64,000 nucleotides of DNA from Alternaria dauci (GCF_042100115.1 NC_091276.1:2852001-2916000); one strand, 5' to 3'. Shown: positions 11,986 through 23,454, counted from the first letter of the stretch. A program made the numbers and translations. The notes: generated from the sequence alone by a model not told the origin.

Positions 11986-13265
11986 CTAAGCAAATGAACC
12001 ATGTCTTTTATCAGACGATGATGTATTGTCTTCCTGTCTTGAAGGATCCTGGTTCGAGATGCTGTGACCTCGACGCTGGCCAATACTCTGAAGCGTCAAG
12101 TCGAACATCTGCCCCAGCAGCTGTGTGGACCTTGCACCGGGCGAAACTCTTCGAGCGTTGATCAAATTCCCAACTGTTGACACAATGATTTGATAGCCAT
12201 CCTCGCCAAGTGACACTTCATCAAACATATTAACTCGATCCGTGGAAGCATCTTTAGAAGCCTTAGCGCACACTGCCAAACTCTGCTTAATGCTTTTAGT
12301 TTCTCCTTGCATTCTGCTTTGTTCTTTGAAATTTGGGTATGCAAATTTTTGCCCTTGGAGAGTGTCTAGTCGGCGGAGGACGTCTGTAAGATGGATGTTG
12401 AGTTGTGAAGATGTATAGGTAAGTCTTTCCCTACAATCGCCTAGGACGGTGATTGTAGCCTGTCGAGCTGAAGCCGCAGCATTAAGAGGATCGACCTGGT
12501 CGCCATAGTCTTCTGGCGATAGGAGTAGGTTTTGGGACGCGGAAGACTGCCCCTTTTCGGCGTGCGACGACAGCTCAGCACAGATATTAAGGCATTTCTG
12601 TACGCAATCTTACTTAACTTAGATTTATTATTTGTTAAAATCTATCTAACTAGCATTTGCACTAGCAGTGACAAGAGCTTATAACTTTTTATTAATATTC
12701 TATAGGTTACCCTTAAGATCTAGCATAGTGTTTTCTATTAGCTCTTAGTACTCATTAAGCCCCTTCACTATAATAGTAGTTTTCTGTCTATTATGTAAGG
12801 TGCTAGTTAAGTTAGTAAGAGGTTTATGTATACTTATAGATTAGTATTATAAAGAGCGATAGTAATAATAGACTTATATCTAACTAGTAGGGCTTTAAAC
12901 CCCTTAATATCGTCTCTAAGGTACTTAAGCCTTACCTAGTCCTAAAAATTTACTAGAGAACTATAGGATTACTTAGCTACGTTCTTAACAACTATATTAA
13001 AATCTACGTAAGCACTACTACATCTAAATAGGGTAAGCTTTAGAAGTAGAAAGTCTCCCTTATTGTCTAAGATAGCCTAGTGTAAGGACGCTAATACTAA
13101 ACTTAGCGTATCTAGTTCTGCTTTAAGCTCTTATACACATCTATAATAGCTGTTTAAGTCTTTAAAGGTCTAGTATAATATTAAACTTAACTTTATACTA
13201 AACGTCACTAGCGTGATAATAGCTAATACAGCGCTAATTAGATCTGCTATTGTAAAGACTTTAGA
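11986..13265 (-). pseudogene. PigL_N / STAND N-terminal-like gene, 5' half destroyed by RIP
   Basis: Read on the minus strand, the right end (about 13200-13265) still shows a membrane-like start with ADLISAVLAIITLVTFSIK, matching the MADPLS...VALVTVTVQSVK start of the intact paralogue at 17870. The rest of the 5' half, down to about 12605, is AT-rich with many stops. Left of about 12605 the sequence is suddenly normal and reads as the family's coiled C-terminal half, for example FDEVSLGEDGYQIIVST. The initiator ATG has become ATA. The gene cannot function. The sharp switch between mutated and unmutated halves is noteworthy. Confidence 0.7.
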
Positions 13266-13329
13266 TCGTGTAGAGTTAGATTAGAACAAAGTTAAGAGAT
13301 ATAGTTTAATAATAGAACGATAACGTAGA

Positions 13330-13960
13330 CAGATTTGTTATTTAAGTAGGTATCGCAAATTAGTAGGTACATCTGGGTTACGGGTGCAGGTGAACCCCGC
13401 TATTGCGGCGTGAACGCCTTATCAAATGCGCCAATCAAGACGTATTCCAGGGGCAGTCCATGCTAGAGCCTGATTTTATCACCTAACTGCAGCAGTGGTG
13501 CAAAGTACAGAGTGCGTCAACAAGACAAACACTGCTCTTGACCAGTCACAGTCATGATACAGAATCCATGCCATATTAAGGCTTGTGGTGGAGCAATCCT
13601 GGCTAATCGCTCCCGACATACTGTGCACGTGCACCCAACGCGCAGCGTCAGCCAACACGTGGAATCAGCCCTAATTATCGAAACACGACAAACAGCGAGA
13701 AATCAATTTTTGGAACCACCCATCACAACAGCCTCAAAAACATCAGCTAGCGGTTATAATGGTCTCTACAGGTCATCACGCATCCCTCCGTGTCGGTCTG
13801 GGACCTGTAGAGTAGCTGTTGCGGCCCTGGCAGACACGGACGAACAGAATCTACAGCTAGGCTACTTAACATAACACGTCTACCAGATACAGCGGCAGCT
13901 ATCTAGCCACGATACAGCAATGCAAGACGTGATAACGGAGCCTAGACACTCCTTTGCGCA
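13330..13960. other. Unassigned GC-normal island with a hairpin
   Basis: No convincing gene. One 106-codon plus-strand frame (13554-13874) has no family resemblance and spans an inverted repeat: arms CTCTACAGGTC (13764-13774) and GACCTGTAGAG (13802-13812) around 27 nt. This could be a terminal structure of a small transposon. The island lies between two RIP-mutated blocks. Confidence 0.4.
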
Positions 13961-14680
13961 TATAGGTTATAATATATATAATATAGTCACTAATAAGCTT
14001 CCTAGTTAGCCTATTGCTATTAGATAATACCTATAGCGTTCTGCATTAATAAGCCCCCGCGCTAAATAGTATTACCTCCTATGTAAATTACCTTATAGAC
14101 ACCTAGTATACTACTATGATATACTACTATATACTTAGAGATTATTAGATAGCCTCGTCTACTATCGCCTACGTGTTTAAGGAGTAGTACCCCTTTAATA
14201 TAACTAAAAAGGTCTAAGGAGATTTACGTAAGAGCTCTCCTACCTAGTAGGCTTAATAGTATATATAAGTAGAGTATTACTCTTAAAGAACTACGTTATA
14301 ATAAAATACTACTACTATAGCGTTTAGTAGTAGGTTATACTATAAAATATAGCTATATAGGAACCTAGTAGATAGTATTATAATACTAAAGAATACTAGA
14401 GTTTAGAGAAGATATTACAGGCCTTAGGGTATAAGCGTAAGCTAATATATATAAAAGCTAAACGCTAGGGTAACACTAAAGCTATTATAGTTATAAAGTA
14501 TAAGGTAACTATACCTCTATAAGCCTTAAAATAATGCTACTTATATAAGGCTTTAAGTATAGTAGATATATAGGATAATAGTCTAAGTAATATAAATATA
14601 GGTAAACACGTTACCTCTAAAGACGAAATATATATAATTATAGATAGAAGCTAGATATAGTAGGCCTCTAGGGACAGATA
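13961..14680. other. RIP-mutated AT-rich block
   Basis: TA-rich sequence with stops in all frames. Short residual reading such as GNTKAIIVIKYKVTIPL hints at a former protein-coding sequence, probably a transposon, but the family cannot be named. Confidence 0.5.
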
Positions 14681-15038
14681 GCTCTTTCGAGAGTGGATTA
14701 GGGCGGTGTAGATTAAGGTCTATATTGCGTCAGCTGTCTGCTATGCCTATTAACTAAGCGTAGCTGCGAGCTTCGCGGCTAAAACTGTGTAGGAATTAAC
14801 TAACCAACTATTCGTCGCGACAGCACTTGTTCGACGCCGCGATCCCGTAGGACATACTACTATGTCTTTGACACAAAATTTTTGAGAACCAAATTAGAAA
14901 ATTGCACAACCCTTGAGTGTTGCAGACCTACCGTTAATACCGCCGCCAGCCGACGAGAAACTGTTTGTGCAAGGTCTTCGAGTCATCGCACTCTTCCACG
15001 ATATCCAAGCTAGGAAGCACAGCAAATGAGACCCGTGG

Positions 15039-16004
15039 ATGGGGCTCCCGCTTCTGCTAGGGAAGTTTGATAAGGTGCATCGTCTGCTCGAGCAAGACGA
15101 GGAGTTGCGAAGGTTCGATGACTACGACGCCTGGAAATACCGGCTTGTTTTTCGCATGCCTACAGCCGTGTACGAAGTGCTCATCGCGTTGGACGAGGAT
15201 GCAGTCTGGAGTGGACCAAAACTGTTCCGTGAGGGATTAGGCGATGCGGCGGCTTTCGCCAAGAAGGTGAATCCAGCTCGGTCTACTGAGATATAATTTC
15301 CGGTTGACAATGCTCTACCTGGCAAGGAATCGAAATACGAACCTGATGCGTCTTTTCGGCACGACAACGCACATCACCCTGAGATTATCATCGAGGTTGC
15401 ATATTCACAGAAGAAAAAAGAGACTGAGCCGACTAGCTAAAGACTATCTCTTAGATTCGGATACAAATATACGAGGCCTTGTCGGGTTGGACATCGAGTA
15501 TGGCAAGAAAGGCTCGCGCAAGGCAACATTGTCTGTGTGGCGGACATGCGTGGTTCACACCCCTGCAGGAGATTGCAGTTGATGTATACTGAGGTGCAGA
15601 AAAGTTGCTTATGTTGCCATGGCTGACAGTATCCTAAGACGTTCCGCGATCGTGACGGAAAGCCTACCAATCATCAAGGCCTGCGGCAACGCCTTATCGA
15701 TTTCGCTCATGAAGGGTTGGTGGAGGATGGGATCGGTAGCCAGAATAAGGACCTGTCGGTCTCTGCTCAACAGCTCTGCTCTCGGAGCGCAGCGGAGGTG
15801 AGAACAGACCGGAGAGGATAGTTGAGTAAGGATCCGATCGCTCCTGGAATCAGAAAGCGGAAGAGATCAGAGACATCTGAAGACAGAATTGCTTCCGGTG
15901 ACGAAGCATGGTATGTCGAGCAAGAGGAGAGGACAGCGAAGCGCATAGCGGGTCATGACCCCAATTATGAAGACCGATTGCGGATGAAAAGCTCGTTAGA
16001 TTGA
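15039..16004 (+). pseudogene. PDDEXK-nuclease-like fungal gene, broken
   Basis: The N-terminal part (15039-15296) reads YRLVFRMPTAVYEVLIALDED and stops at TAA. The same frame continues with YEPDASFRHDNAHHPEIII and EVAYSQKK, a PD...ExxxS/Q pattern like restriction-endonuclease-fold (Uma2-like) proteins common in dothideomycetes. A frameshift in an A-run near 15412-15420 moves the reading to DYLLDSDTNIRGLVGLDIEY and KATLSVWRT. After a stop at 15582, FRDRDGKPTNHQGLRQRL follows in the same second frame, and a basic tail (RKRKRSETSED) in another frame. With two stops and at least one frameshift it is inactive. Family membership is recalled, not searched. Confidence 0.65.
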
Positions 16005-16573
16005 ATACACCAGTACTGTTGACCACTCCACAAAATCTTGCATTGGCGCCTGCTTATAGGGCGTACGGCGTTGCCTATCGATAGCTAAAGTAGCGATGCG
16101 CGAAGCGACTCTGTTTAGCTTCTGGTATCACGGCAGTATGTGCAATAGATTGTAAAAGATTCTAAGCATTCCTATGGTAGAGCAACGCTGTATGCACGTT
16201 GCAGATGTTGTTTGTAACATTGGCAAGAAGGGTAGCAAGAGCAACGTAATTTTGTGTTGGGAGGATTGGGATAAGCTTGCAAACCGCTTCGTGTTACTTG
16301 TAACAGTAGGAATAAGGCTGAAGAAAGAACACGATTCTGGTCCTTTGAAAAGCCAAGAGTTGCACAAATGGCTTTATTGTGCGTCTCCAGAAATTGTCTT
16401 TCGGACAAAGTCTATAGTCAAATCGCCCCAAGATTCGGTAGACAGTATGGTTCAAAGTAGAGTGTACCCAAAATCATGCTTCACCCACGTCGTGCCAATA
16501 CTCAGCAAAATATGGGCGGTCGGGTTGAACGCCATGCAGATGTTTACGAACAAATATCCGACGACTTTCCCTC
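16005..16573. other. Intergenic stretch downstream of the PigL_N gene
   Basis: Contains overlapping short open frames on both strands with no family resemblance, likely chance. It includes the 3' untranslated region of the minus-strand gene that ends at 16574. Confidence 0.4.
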
Positions 16574-17870
16574 TTAATTCATCCGTTTCCTCATCTCGTT
16601 CGAAGATGCCTTTTCACGCTTAAATCCTGATTGAGCCTGAGTTACAGCACTTGTCTGATGAAGACTCGAACAGCTCTCTCCTTCCGTGGTCCCGACTCGA
16701 GTGGGGTGGCTGGTAGGACTGGACTCTGGAGCAAAGGCGCCAAATCGACTTGCATAACGCTTTTCAGCCAAGAATCGGAGGTCCTCCCCTGACATGGAGC
16801 CGACCAACTGTGCTGCATTGTTTCTGGAAATCGCTTTCTTGACGTCAAACAGATCAGCCAGAGTATTTGCCACTACTTGATCGCTGTCGCCGTCAGCAAT
16901 AACCTCCCCAACTTTGTAGACTTTCTGGGGCGAGGCTTCGCTTGCAATTTTGCAAACCTCTAAGCACTGCTTAGATGTATTGATGTCTTCCAACAGACGC
17001 CTTCTTTCCTCGTCACTTTTCGGACCATCTTTGAGGATCAATGACTGTAGCCGATCTTGGAGATGGTCTATGATGTTTGCAAAGCTGTCCCGGTTCTTGT
17101 CAAGAGCTTGACGTGTGAGTACTTGTGCTTCGAAGCTCTGCTGCTCACCGTTTCCAGTGGCGTTTTGCCCATCTTGTAACACAGTCGATTTCCGGTTCAG
17201 GGATTCGAGAAACTCTTTTGCGTCTTCGCAGATACGGAGACATGTCTGAGTGACTTCTTTTTCGTCGCCAAGGTTAACCTTTGTGGTGGACGTGTTCGAG
17301 TTTGGATAGCGCTGCAATTTCTCGTCGACTCGCTGCAAGTGAACATTGAGCTCATACACTGTGTCTCGTATCATCTCGTTGTACTCATCTAGCGCCTGCT
17401 GAGAGACTTTGGCAGCACGTCTGGTATTTTCGTTAGCGAAGTTCGGGAACTGTAATACCGACATACATGGTGATTGTGCCTAGACCAACCGTAATCGTGG
17501 ATTTGTACCCAGATATTGTGTCAATGAACTCGTTTATATCCCCCCTCATGAACTCTAGCTTAGCCCAATCCCGGAAGCCAGCCTTGCCCTTTTGGTTGAA
17601 AGATCGCATGGATTCCTCGAATTCTTTGCATACTTCGCTGCATCGGTCGATAGGCCCTCGGAGAAGTGTAGATATGGATGCTTCTGCATAAGCCACCTCT
17701 TTCAAGGAATCCAAAATGTCAATGATTCCTTGGAGCTCATCTTGAAGCCTCTGCAAGGTCTTGTCCCGTCCTTTGAAGCGTGAGACGGTTTCGTAGAGCG
17801 ACTTGACTGACTGAACCGTGACTGTAACAAGAGCTACCACTGACGCCGTAGTACTTAAAGGGTCTGCCAT
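16574..17870 (-). CDS. PigL_N / STAND N-terminal-domain protein (416 aa, two exons)
   Basis: Exon 1 runs 17870-17467 and exon 2 17420-16574, with a 46-nt intron at 17421-17466 (donor GTATGT, branch GCTAAC, acceptor CCAG). I chose the ATG at 17870 because the protein then starts MADPLSTTASVVALVTVTVQ, the hydrophobic helix typical of the 'fungal N-terminal domain of STAND proteins' (PigL_N family). The rest is helical, with a long coiled-coil-like region (about residues 140-330) and a polar tail rich in S, T and E. No NB-ARC or NACHT ATPase or repeat domain follows, so it is a stand-alone N-domain protein. In NLR-like proteins such domains act in self/non-self recognition or cell-death signalling; the role here is unknown. 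It appears intact, unlike its paralogue at 11986-13265. Confidence 0.8.
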
Positions 17871-18362
17871 CGAAGATAATAGCGCGGTGCACGTGCGAGG
17901 TATTGACGTGTTATTGATGCTAGACTGAACGTTTGACGATGGCTGAAGAGAAAGAGAGGCGGGGTTTTTAAGTACATCAAAGACCCGCATGGCTGGTGGC
18001 TATGGCGATTTATAATACCTGATTGGTTGAATTAGCGCTGTGGCTTTTGATACTGTTGACAAGGATCTCGGACTTGTGCTGTTCATCAGGTGTTGACTAA
18101 TGTATGGTCCTGGGTGCTTTTGGAAGTAACGTTAGAATTGAAACATGCTACAGGCACTAGTGATGTTGTGAAATCCAACTTTGATGAGACAAGTAGATGC
18201 TGCCGTCGATTTTAGCAACTCTATTCCGCCACTTTTGCCCTGCCGTACGGTACACGCGCTAACCCGCATTTATGCAAGCGCTATCGTGCCGGACGGCGAA
18301 ACGCCCGCTCCGCCCCACCAACCACCACCACCATCAACTTTGCCACGCCGCGACCACCGCAG
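17871..18362. other. Promoter region of the PigL_N gene and left end of the pogo-like element
   Basis: Non-coding. The right 130 bases (about 18230-18362) are GC-rich and lead directly into the transposase ATG, so they probably belong to the terminal region of the pogo/Fot-like element. Confidence 0.4.
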
Positions 18363-18970
18363 ATGGAGCCTATTGACGCTGCGCTTGCAGCTATACAAGT
18401 TCTAGAGCCTGGAGAAAAACTTGTATACACGCAGATAGCGAAAAGATTTGGCGTTGAGCGTACAACGCTTGCGCGGCGGCACTAAGGTCTATCCACCTCA
18501 CGCGCGACCCGCTTCTATAAGCAGTAAGCTCTCTACCTATAACAGGAAATTAAGCTTATACAATATATTAATTAAATTAGTAAGTAAGGATTACTACTAA
18601 GTAGAGATATAGTACGAAGATTTACTTTACAGCTTACCTAGAAAGAGCTTAGTTACTATTAGGTTAATCGCTTTGTTTAGCGCTACCCTAATCTTCTTAA
18701 ACTAAACTAGTTACTATAATAGATCGTAAACGCTATAGAGCTAATTTAGAACTAAAGTATAAGCTCTACTTTATACTTCTACGTAATAAACTTAATTAAT
18801 ATAATGTTAAGCTGTAGTATATCTATAATATAGATAAGAAGGGCTTTATAATTAGAATCTAAATATAATTATAGAGGATCTTTACTTAAGCCTCTCTAGA
18901 ATCTAAAATTAGAAGGTCTTTAATCTAAGATAGTAACTTAGACTAGATAACCCTAATTACTTATACTATA
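18363..18970 (+). pseudogene. pogo/Fot-like DDE transposase remnant
   Basis: The first 40 codons are intact and read MEPIDAALAAIQVL..., GEKLVYTQIAKRFGVERTTL and ARRH. This is the psq-type helix-turn-helix start of fungal pogo (Fot/Tc1-mariner) transposases. A stop at 18483 follows, and the remainder is RIP-mutated but still traceable: STSRATRFYKQ, then IYNIDKKGFIIRI near 18820-18860 (canonical YNMDEKGFxxG). The DDE core cannot be made. The stub abuts the left arrays of the tandem unit. Confidence 0.75.
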
Positions 18971-19562
18971 GAGGTAAATAGTATAACTAGTATAAGGTTA
19001 GAGGTAAGAGAGTAGCTATAGAGTACTACCCTTAAGAGTAAGATAGTAGCTATAGATTACTACCCCTAGGGGTAAGATAGTAGGTGTAGAGTACTACCCC
19101 TAGGGGTAAGATAGTAGGCGTAGGTTATAGTAAGTTACTACCCCTAAGGGTAAGAGAGTAGCTATAGAGTACTACCCTTAAGAGTAAGATAGTAGCTATA
19201 GATTACTATAAGTTACTATAAGTTACTACCCTTAAAGGTAAGATAGTAGGTATATATATAGTACTAATATTACTATTATTATACTTAGTAAAATACTATA
19301 TCTATAGATCTAATAAGTAAAATTATACCTTTACCTATTTACTCTTCTTAGATAATACGTATAGTAGTATCTAGATAGTAGATATAGAGTACTATAAGTT
19401 ACTACCCCTAGGGGTAAGATAGTAGGCGTAGAGTACTACCCTTAAGGGTAAGATAGTAGTTATAGATTACTATAAGGTACTACCCCTAGGGGTAAGCGTA
19501 ATTAATACTAGCTACTAGACTTATAGTAGACTATCTAAGAATAGATAGCTCCTTACCTACTT
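18971..19562. repeat. RIP-mutated outer copies of the 34-bp left array
   Basis: Recognisable array units carry transitions: GAGTACTACCC for GAGTGCTGCCC, and GGGTAAGATAG for GGGCGAGATAG. It also contains a mutated version of an array spacer (19238-19400) and a mutated version of the sequence that ends the array at 20871-20935. The left-end module has therefore been duplicated and the outer copies inactivated. Confidence 0.75.
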
Positions 19563-20870
19563 ATACTATAGAGGTAAACAGTACTACTAGTATAGGGTTA
19601 GAGGTAGGATAGTAGCTATAGGGGTCTACCCCTAGGGGTAAGATAGTATCTATAGAGTACTACCCTTAGGGGCGAGATAGTAGCCGTAGAGTGCTACCCC
19701 CGGGGGCGAGATAGTAGCCGTAGAGTGCTGCCCCCAGGGGCGAGATAGTAGGCGCGGGTTGCGGCAAGTTGCTGTAAGTTACTACCCCCGGGGGCGAGAT
19801 AGTAGCCGTAGAGTGCTGCCCCCAGGGGCGAGATAGTAGGCGCGGGTTGCGGCAAGTTGCTGTAAGTTGCTGCCCCTAGGGGCGAGATAGTAGGCGTACA
19901 CGTAGCGCTAATGTTACTGTCGTTATGCTTGGTGAAATGCTGTGTCTGTAGATCTAATGAGTGAAATTGCACCTCCGCCTGTCTACTCTTCGTAGATGGT
20001 GCGTATAGTAGTATCTAGATAGTAGATGTAGAGTGCTGTAAGTTGCTGCCCCCAGGGGCGAGATAGTAGGCGTAGAGTGCTGCCCCCGGGGCGAGATAGT
20101 AGGCATAGAGTGCTGCCCCCGGGGGCGAGATAGTAGCCGTAGAGTGCTACCCCCGGGGGCGAGATAGTAGCCGTAGAGTGCTGCCCCCAGGGGCGAGATA
20201 GTAGCCGTGGAGTGCTGCCCCCAGGGGCGAGATAGTAGCCGTAGAGTGCTGCCCCCAGGGGCGAGATAGTAGCTGTAGAGTGCTGCCCCTAGGGGCGAGA
20301 TAGTAGGCGTAGAGTGCTGCCCCTAGGGGCGAGATAGTAGCCGTAGAGTGCTGCCCCCGGGGGCGAGATAGTAGCCGTAGAGTGCTGCCCCCAGGGGCGA
20401 GATAGTAGGCGCGGGTTGCTGCAAGTTGCTGCAAGTTACTGCCCCCAGGGGCGAGATAGTAGGCGTAGAGTGCTGCCCCCAGGGGCGAGATAGTAGGCGC
20501 GGGTTGCTGCAAGTTACTACAAGTTGCTGCCCCCGGGGGCGAGATAGTAGCCGTAGAGTGCTGCCCCCAGGGGCGAGATAGTAGCCGTAGAGTGCTGCCC
20601 CCGGGGGCGAGATAGTAGCCGTAGAGTGCTGCCCCCAGGGGCGAGATAGTAGGCGCGGGTTGCGGCAAGTTGCTGCCCCTGGGGGCGAGATAGTAGGCGT
20701 AGAGTGCTGCCCCCGGGGGCGAGATAGTAGCCGTAGAGTGCTGCCCCCGGGGGCGAGATAGTAGCCGTAGAGTGCTGCCCCCGGGGGCGAGATAGTAGGC
20801 GTAGAGTGCTGCCCCCAGGGGCGAGATAGTAGCCGCGGATTGCCGTAAGGTGCTGCCCTTGGGGGCGAGA
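19563..20870. repeat. 34-bp GC-rich array, left end of unit 1
   Basis: The unit is about 34 bp: CGAGATAGTAGCCGTAGAGT followed by GCTGCCCCCAGGGG or GCTGCCCCCGGGGG. The central CCCCCGGGGG is a perfect palindrome recurring about every 34 bp. Units are interrupted by inserts carrying GCAAGTTGC and by one 150-bp spacer (19885-20040). The left 100 bases are RIP-mutated; from about 19,690 rightwards units are pristine. Open frames crossing it on the minus strand are a by-product of the stop-free repeat. Confidence 0.85.
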
Positions 20871-21028
20871 GTGACTAACACTCACCGCTAGACTTACAGC
20901 GGCCTATGCAAGAATAGACGGCTTCTCGCCTACTTATACCTTGTGTAGTACCTCTCTATTGCTTTCTTACCTTCTCTTATCTCTTTTCCACTTACCTTAG
21001 TTTCTGTGTTCTTTCTAACAACGTTGCA
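20871..21028 (+). promoter_or_regulatory. Promoter and 5' leader of the ParB-like gene
   Basis: These 158 bases separate the last array unit from the ATG at 21029. The downstream half is a pyrimidine-rich leader (CTTTCTTACCTTCTCTTATC), common in fungal promoters and 5' UTRs. The array therefore ends directly at this promoter. A RIP-mutated copy of its left part lies at about 19500-19560. Confidence 0.45.
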
Positions 21029-23296
21029 ATGAAGCGCCCTCTAGCAAACGTTTTAACCAAAAACAGCAAACGGCAGCGTACGAATGATCCAGAGATTGAA
21101 GAGACAACTCCTATCCACGAACAAGCTGCGCCATACCTACTCGCTATAGCGAAGTTTCCAATCGATGCGCTTAGCGCAGAATGGAGTTTTGGTGTCAATA
21201 GGTCTATTGACACAGCACACCAGCGCCGCCTCTGCGAGATCTTTAACGAAACTGGTATTCTTCGACGAGACCCTAGCCACCAACTGCAGATTGCCTGTTC
21301 TAAGGAACACGTAGAGCAGATGCTTCATCATCTGAAGGTGGAATTGCCAGCTCAGAGCACAGTTACTTCTGCCACGTTTGCGGATAAGGAAGGATTGGAA
21401 TGGCCGTCGTTCAAGAGCTGGAAAAGCGTGACTGGAGGGACAGCGGAACTTATTACGGGTCACCATCGTGTAGAGGCATTCAAAGAGTATCTTCGCCTTC
21501 GGCAGTTAGGAGAAGAGGAGAGGTGGTGGGTGTGCCGCATCTACGATAAAGGCGGGTGCCCCTTAACGCGCGTACTGTGAACAACAGCCCCTAACCTTTT
21601 TAGACACGCTACCACCAGACACTCGTGTTAAACTTCGGGCGAATCGGGCCGATATTACGCTCCCTGACAATCATGGCCAGATATGGTCCGAGTTAACCAG
21701 CCTGTTCTGCACAAACGCCAATCTCTTTCAAGGCTCAAGCAAGTCAGTTGAGAAAGAGATGAGAGAGCATCTTCAGCTTAGTAGCCGCGTCAAGTTCCCA
21801 ATACGGCGGCTAGTTACCCTGTGGAGAAATCAAAACTGGCAGCCCCTGCTTACGCGTTGGTGTTCTACCGCAATTGGGCAGGCAACGTTTAATCTCTCCA
21901 CTTTTGAGTGGATGGCTAGTTGTCGGATAGATGACGTATGTGTAACCCGCCGCCGAAATACTCTGACCTGTCTTGCTAATCTACTGTCTAGCATTGGTTC
22001 GCTGCGTTTGAGAACGTACTTCGCATCTCTACATCTATTCGAAAGCAGTATGGGGTTGACGCCAGTTTAGCAGACTGGAACACGCTAGCTAGCCTGCCCC
22101 AGGCACGAAGTCCCCATGACGTACAAGACCTGTTCTACCCTGGCGAGGAGTTAGACAAGGATCCTGGCCCTTCCCATACGCGCCGGCAGGGCTTCTTCCC
22201 AACTCTAAGCAATGAGGCCTACCATGCGCTATACTCCACTGTACTTTCAAAGCCCACACACACGTACACAAACATCCTCGCTCTCTTAAAAACCCCGAAG
22301 AAAGAGGGGAAGCTTATGAGGAGTATTATGACCCACGTCAGCCAATGGGTAAACAGCGGATCCGCCAAGGTGTCTGACAGCGACAACAACAAACCCGCAC
22401 TGCGGAAGTATCTAGTGCCCGTGCTGCAGAGCAGGCATGCCGGCCAGGCTGATCAAAAATCTCTTGACCTCCAACAAGAAGTACTGCAACACGTACAGCA
22501 AAATGCGGAAGCATTCACAAGCTCTATACTAGACCGCTATATTGACGAGTACCCAAGTGCAGAGATCAAGAACTACGGCGCACGCTTCCAGCATAAGGTG
22601 TGGAGAGAACTGCTGTCAATTGTGACCAGTTTCACAGGGCCAACCTTGCACAACAAGCACTTGGCGTGCCTAATTCAAAGCGATACCTACATAGCGCGAA
22701 CGCCTACAATCGCACAAATCGCGTGTGATGCTATCTGTCAGGTCCCTGAAGTCGTCAACGAACCTGCGCTCCAGTCTACTAGGGCAGCAAACGACTTGCT
22801 AGAGACAATTCAGGTCGCAATCACTGAATGGATGTCTAGACACACTCTAGAAGACTCTGATAATACAAGTCAAGAGGTTCCGCTGCCCGCAAGGCACTCT
22901 AACGCCGAGTCTAGCAGAGAGAGAGAGCTCAATCTGACAGTCTCTGAAGCGGCACGTAGCGTTTCAGCACGGTCGAGTTCGGACCAGCTTACCCCAGAGC
23001 TAATTTCTCACCCCTCAACTGAGCCGCGCATACCCAAGGCATCCCAGCAGACCAAAGTTCAAAACAGGGGGATTGAGGACTTGAGTCTAAGCGACCTTGC
23101 TGCAGCCCGAGAGAAACACCGTCAGAAACGCACCCTTAGCGACCAGGTAGCTGTAAAGGGCAGTGCTTCTCTAAGCGAAAAGACCCGAAAGAAACACCGT
23201 AAGAAACACACCCTTGGCGACCAGGTAGCTGTAGAGGGCAGTGCTTCTCCAAGCGAAAAGACTCGACAGAAACAACGAGGGGCTTGGAGGAAGTAA
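21029..23296 (+). CDS. ParB/Srx-like-domain protein (719 aa, three exons)
   Basis: Exons are 21029-21551, 21604-21935 and 21992-23296. Intron 2 is canonical (donor GTATGT, branch GCTAAT). Intron 1 fits only as a GC-AG intron (21552-21603, branch CCTAAC); it restores the frame so that IYDK is followed by DTLPPDTRVKLRANR. The N-terminal third resembles the ParB/sulfiredoxin fold: LLAIAKFPIDALSAEW and ITGHHRVEAFKEYL (GHHR at about residues 144-147, the position of the ParB GERR-type box). The middle is helical; the C-terminal 200 residues are polar and basic, with a twofold repeat (SDQVAVKGSASLSEKTRKK and a variant). ParB-like proteins bind DNA sites and use CTP, or act as nucleases; which applies here is unknown. 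It precedes the 1245-aa gene on the same strand by 158 bp. Confidence 0.7.
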
Positions 23297-23454
23297 TCCG
23301 TATCTGACCCTAGCCCTAACCCAATAGACACTGTTCCTCTCCTCTTTCCTCTGCACTGGATATTGTGATTCTCGATCATCATCTATCGATCTACCCTACA
23401 AGATCCTCAGCCCTTAGCCAACGTACTATTTTATATAATACTGTTCTTATCATC

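Noticed and set aside
13554..13874. 106-codon open frame
   Set aside because: No family resemblance, and it spans a hairpin; likely chance.
16174..16623. 149-codon plus-strand open frame overlapping the end of the PigL_N gene
   Set aside because: Antisense overlap with a well-supported gene and no recognisable domain.
20147..20885. Long minus-strand open frames (244 and 122 codons) in the left array
   Set aside because: They arise because the 34-bp unit has no stops on that strand; the peptide simply repeats every 34 residues, and frames shift where the array has inserts. The same applies to 44856-45816.
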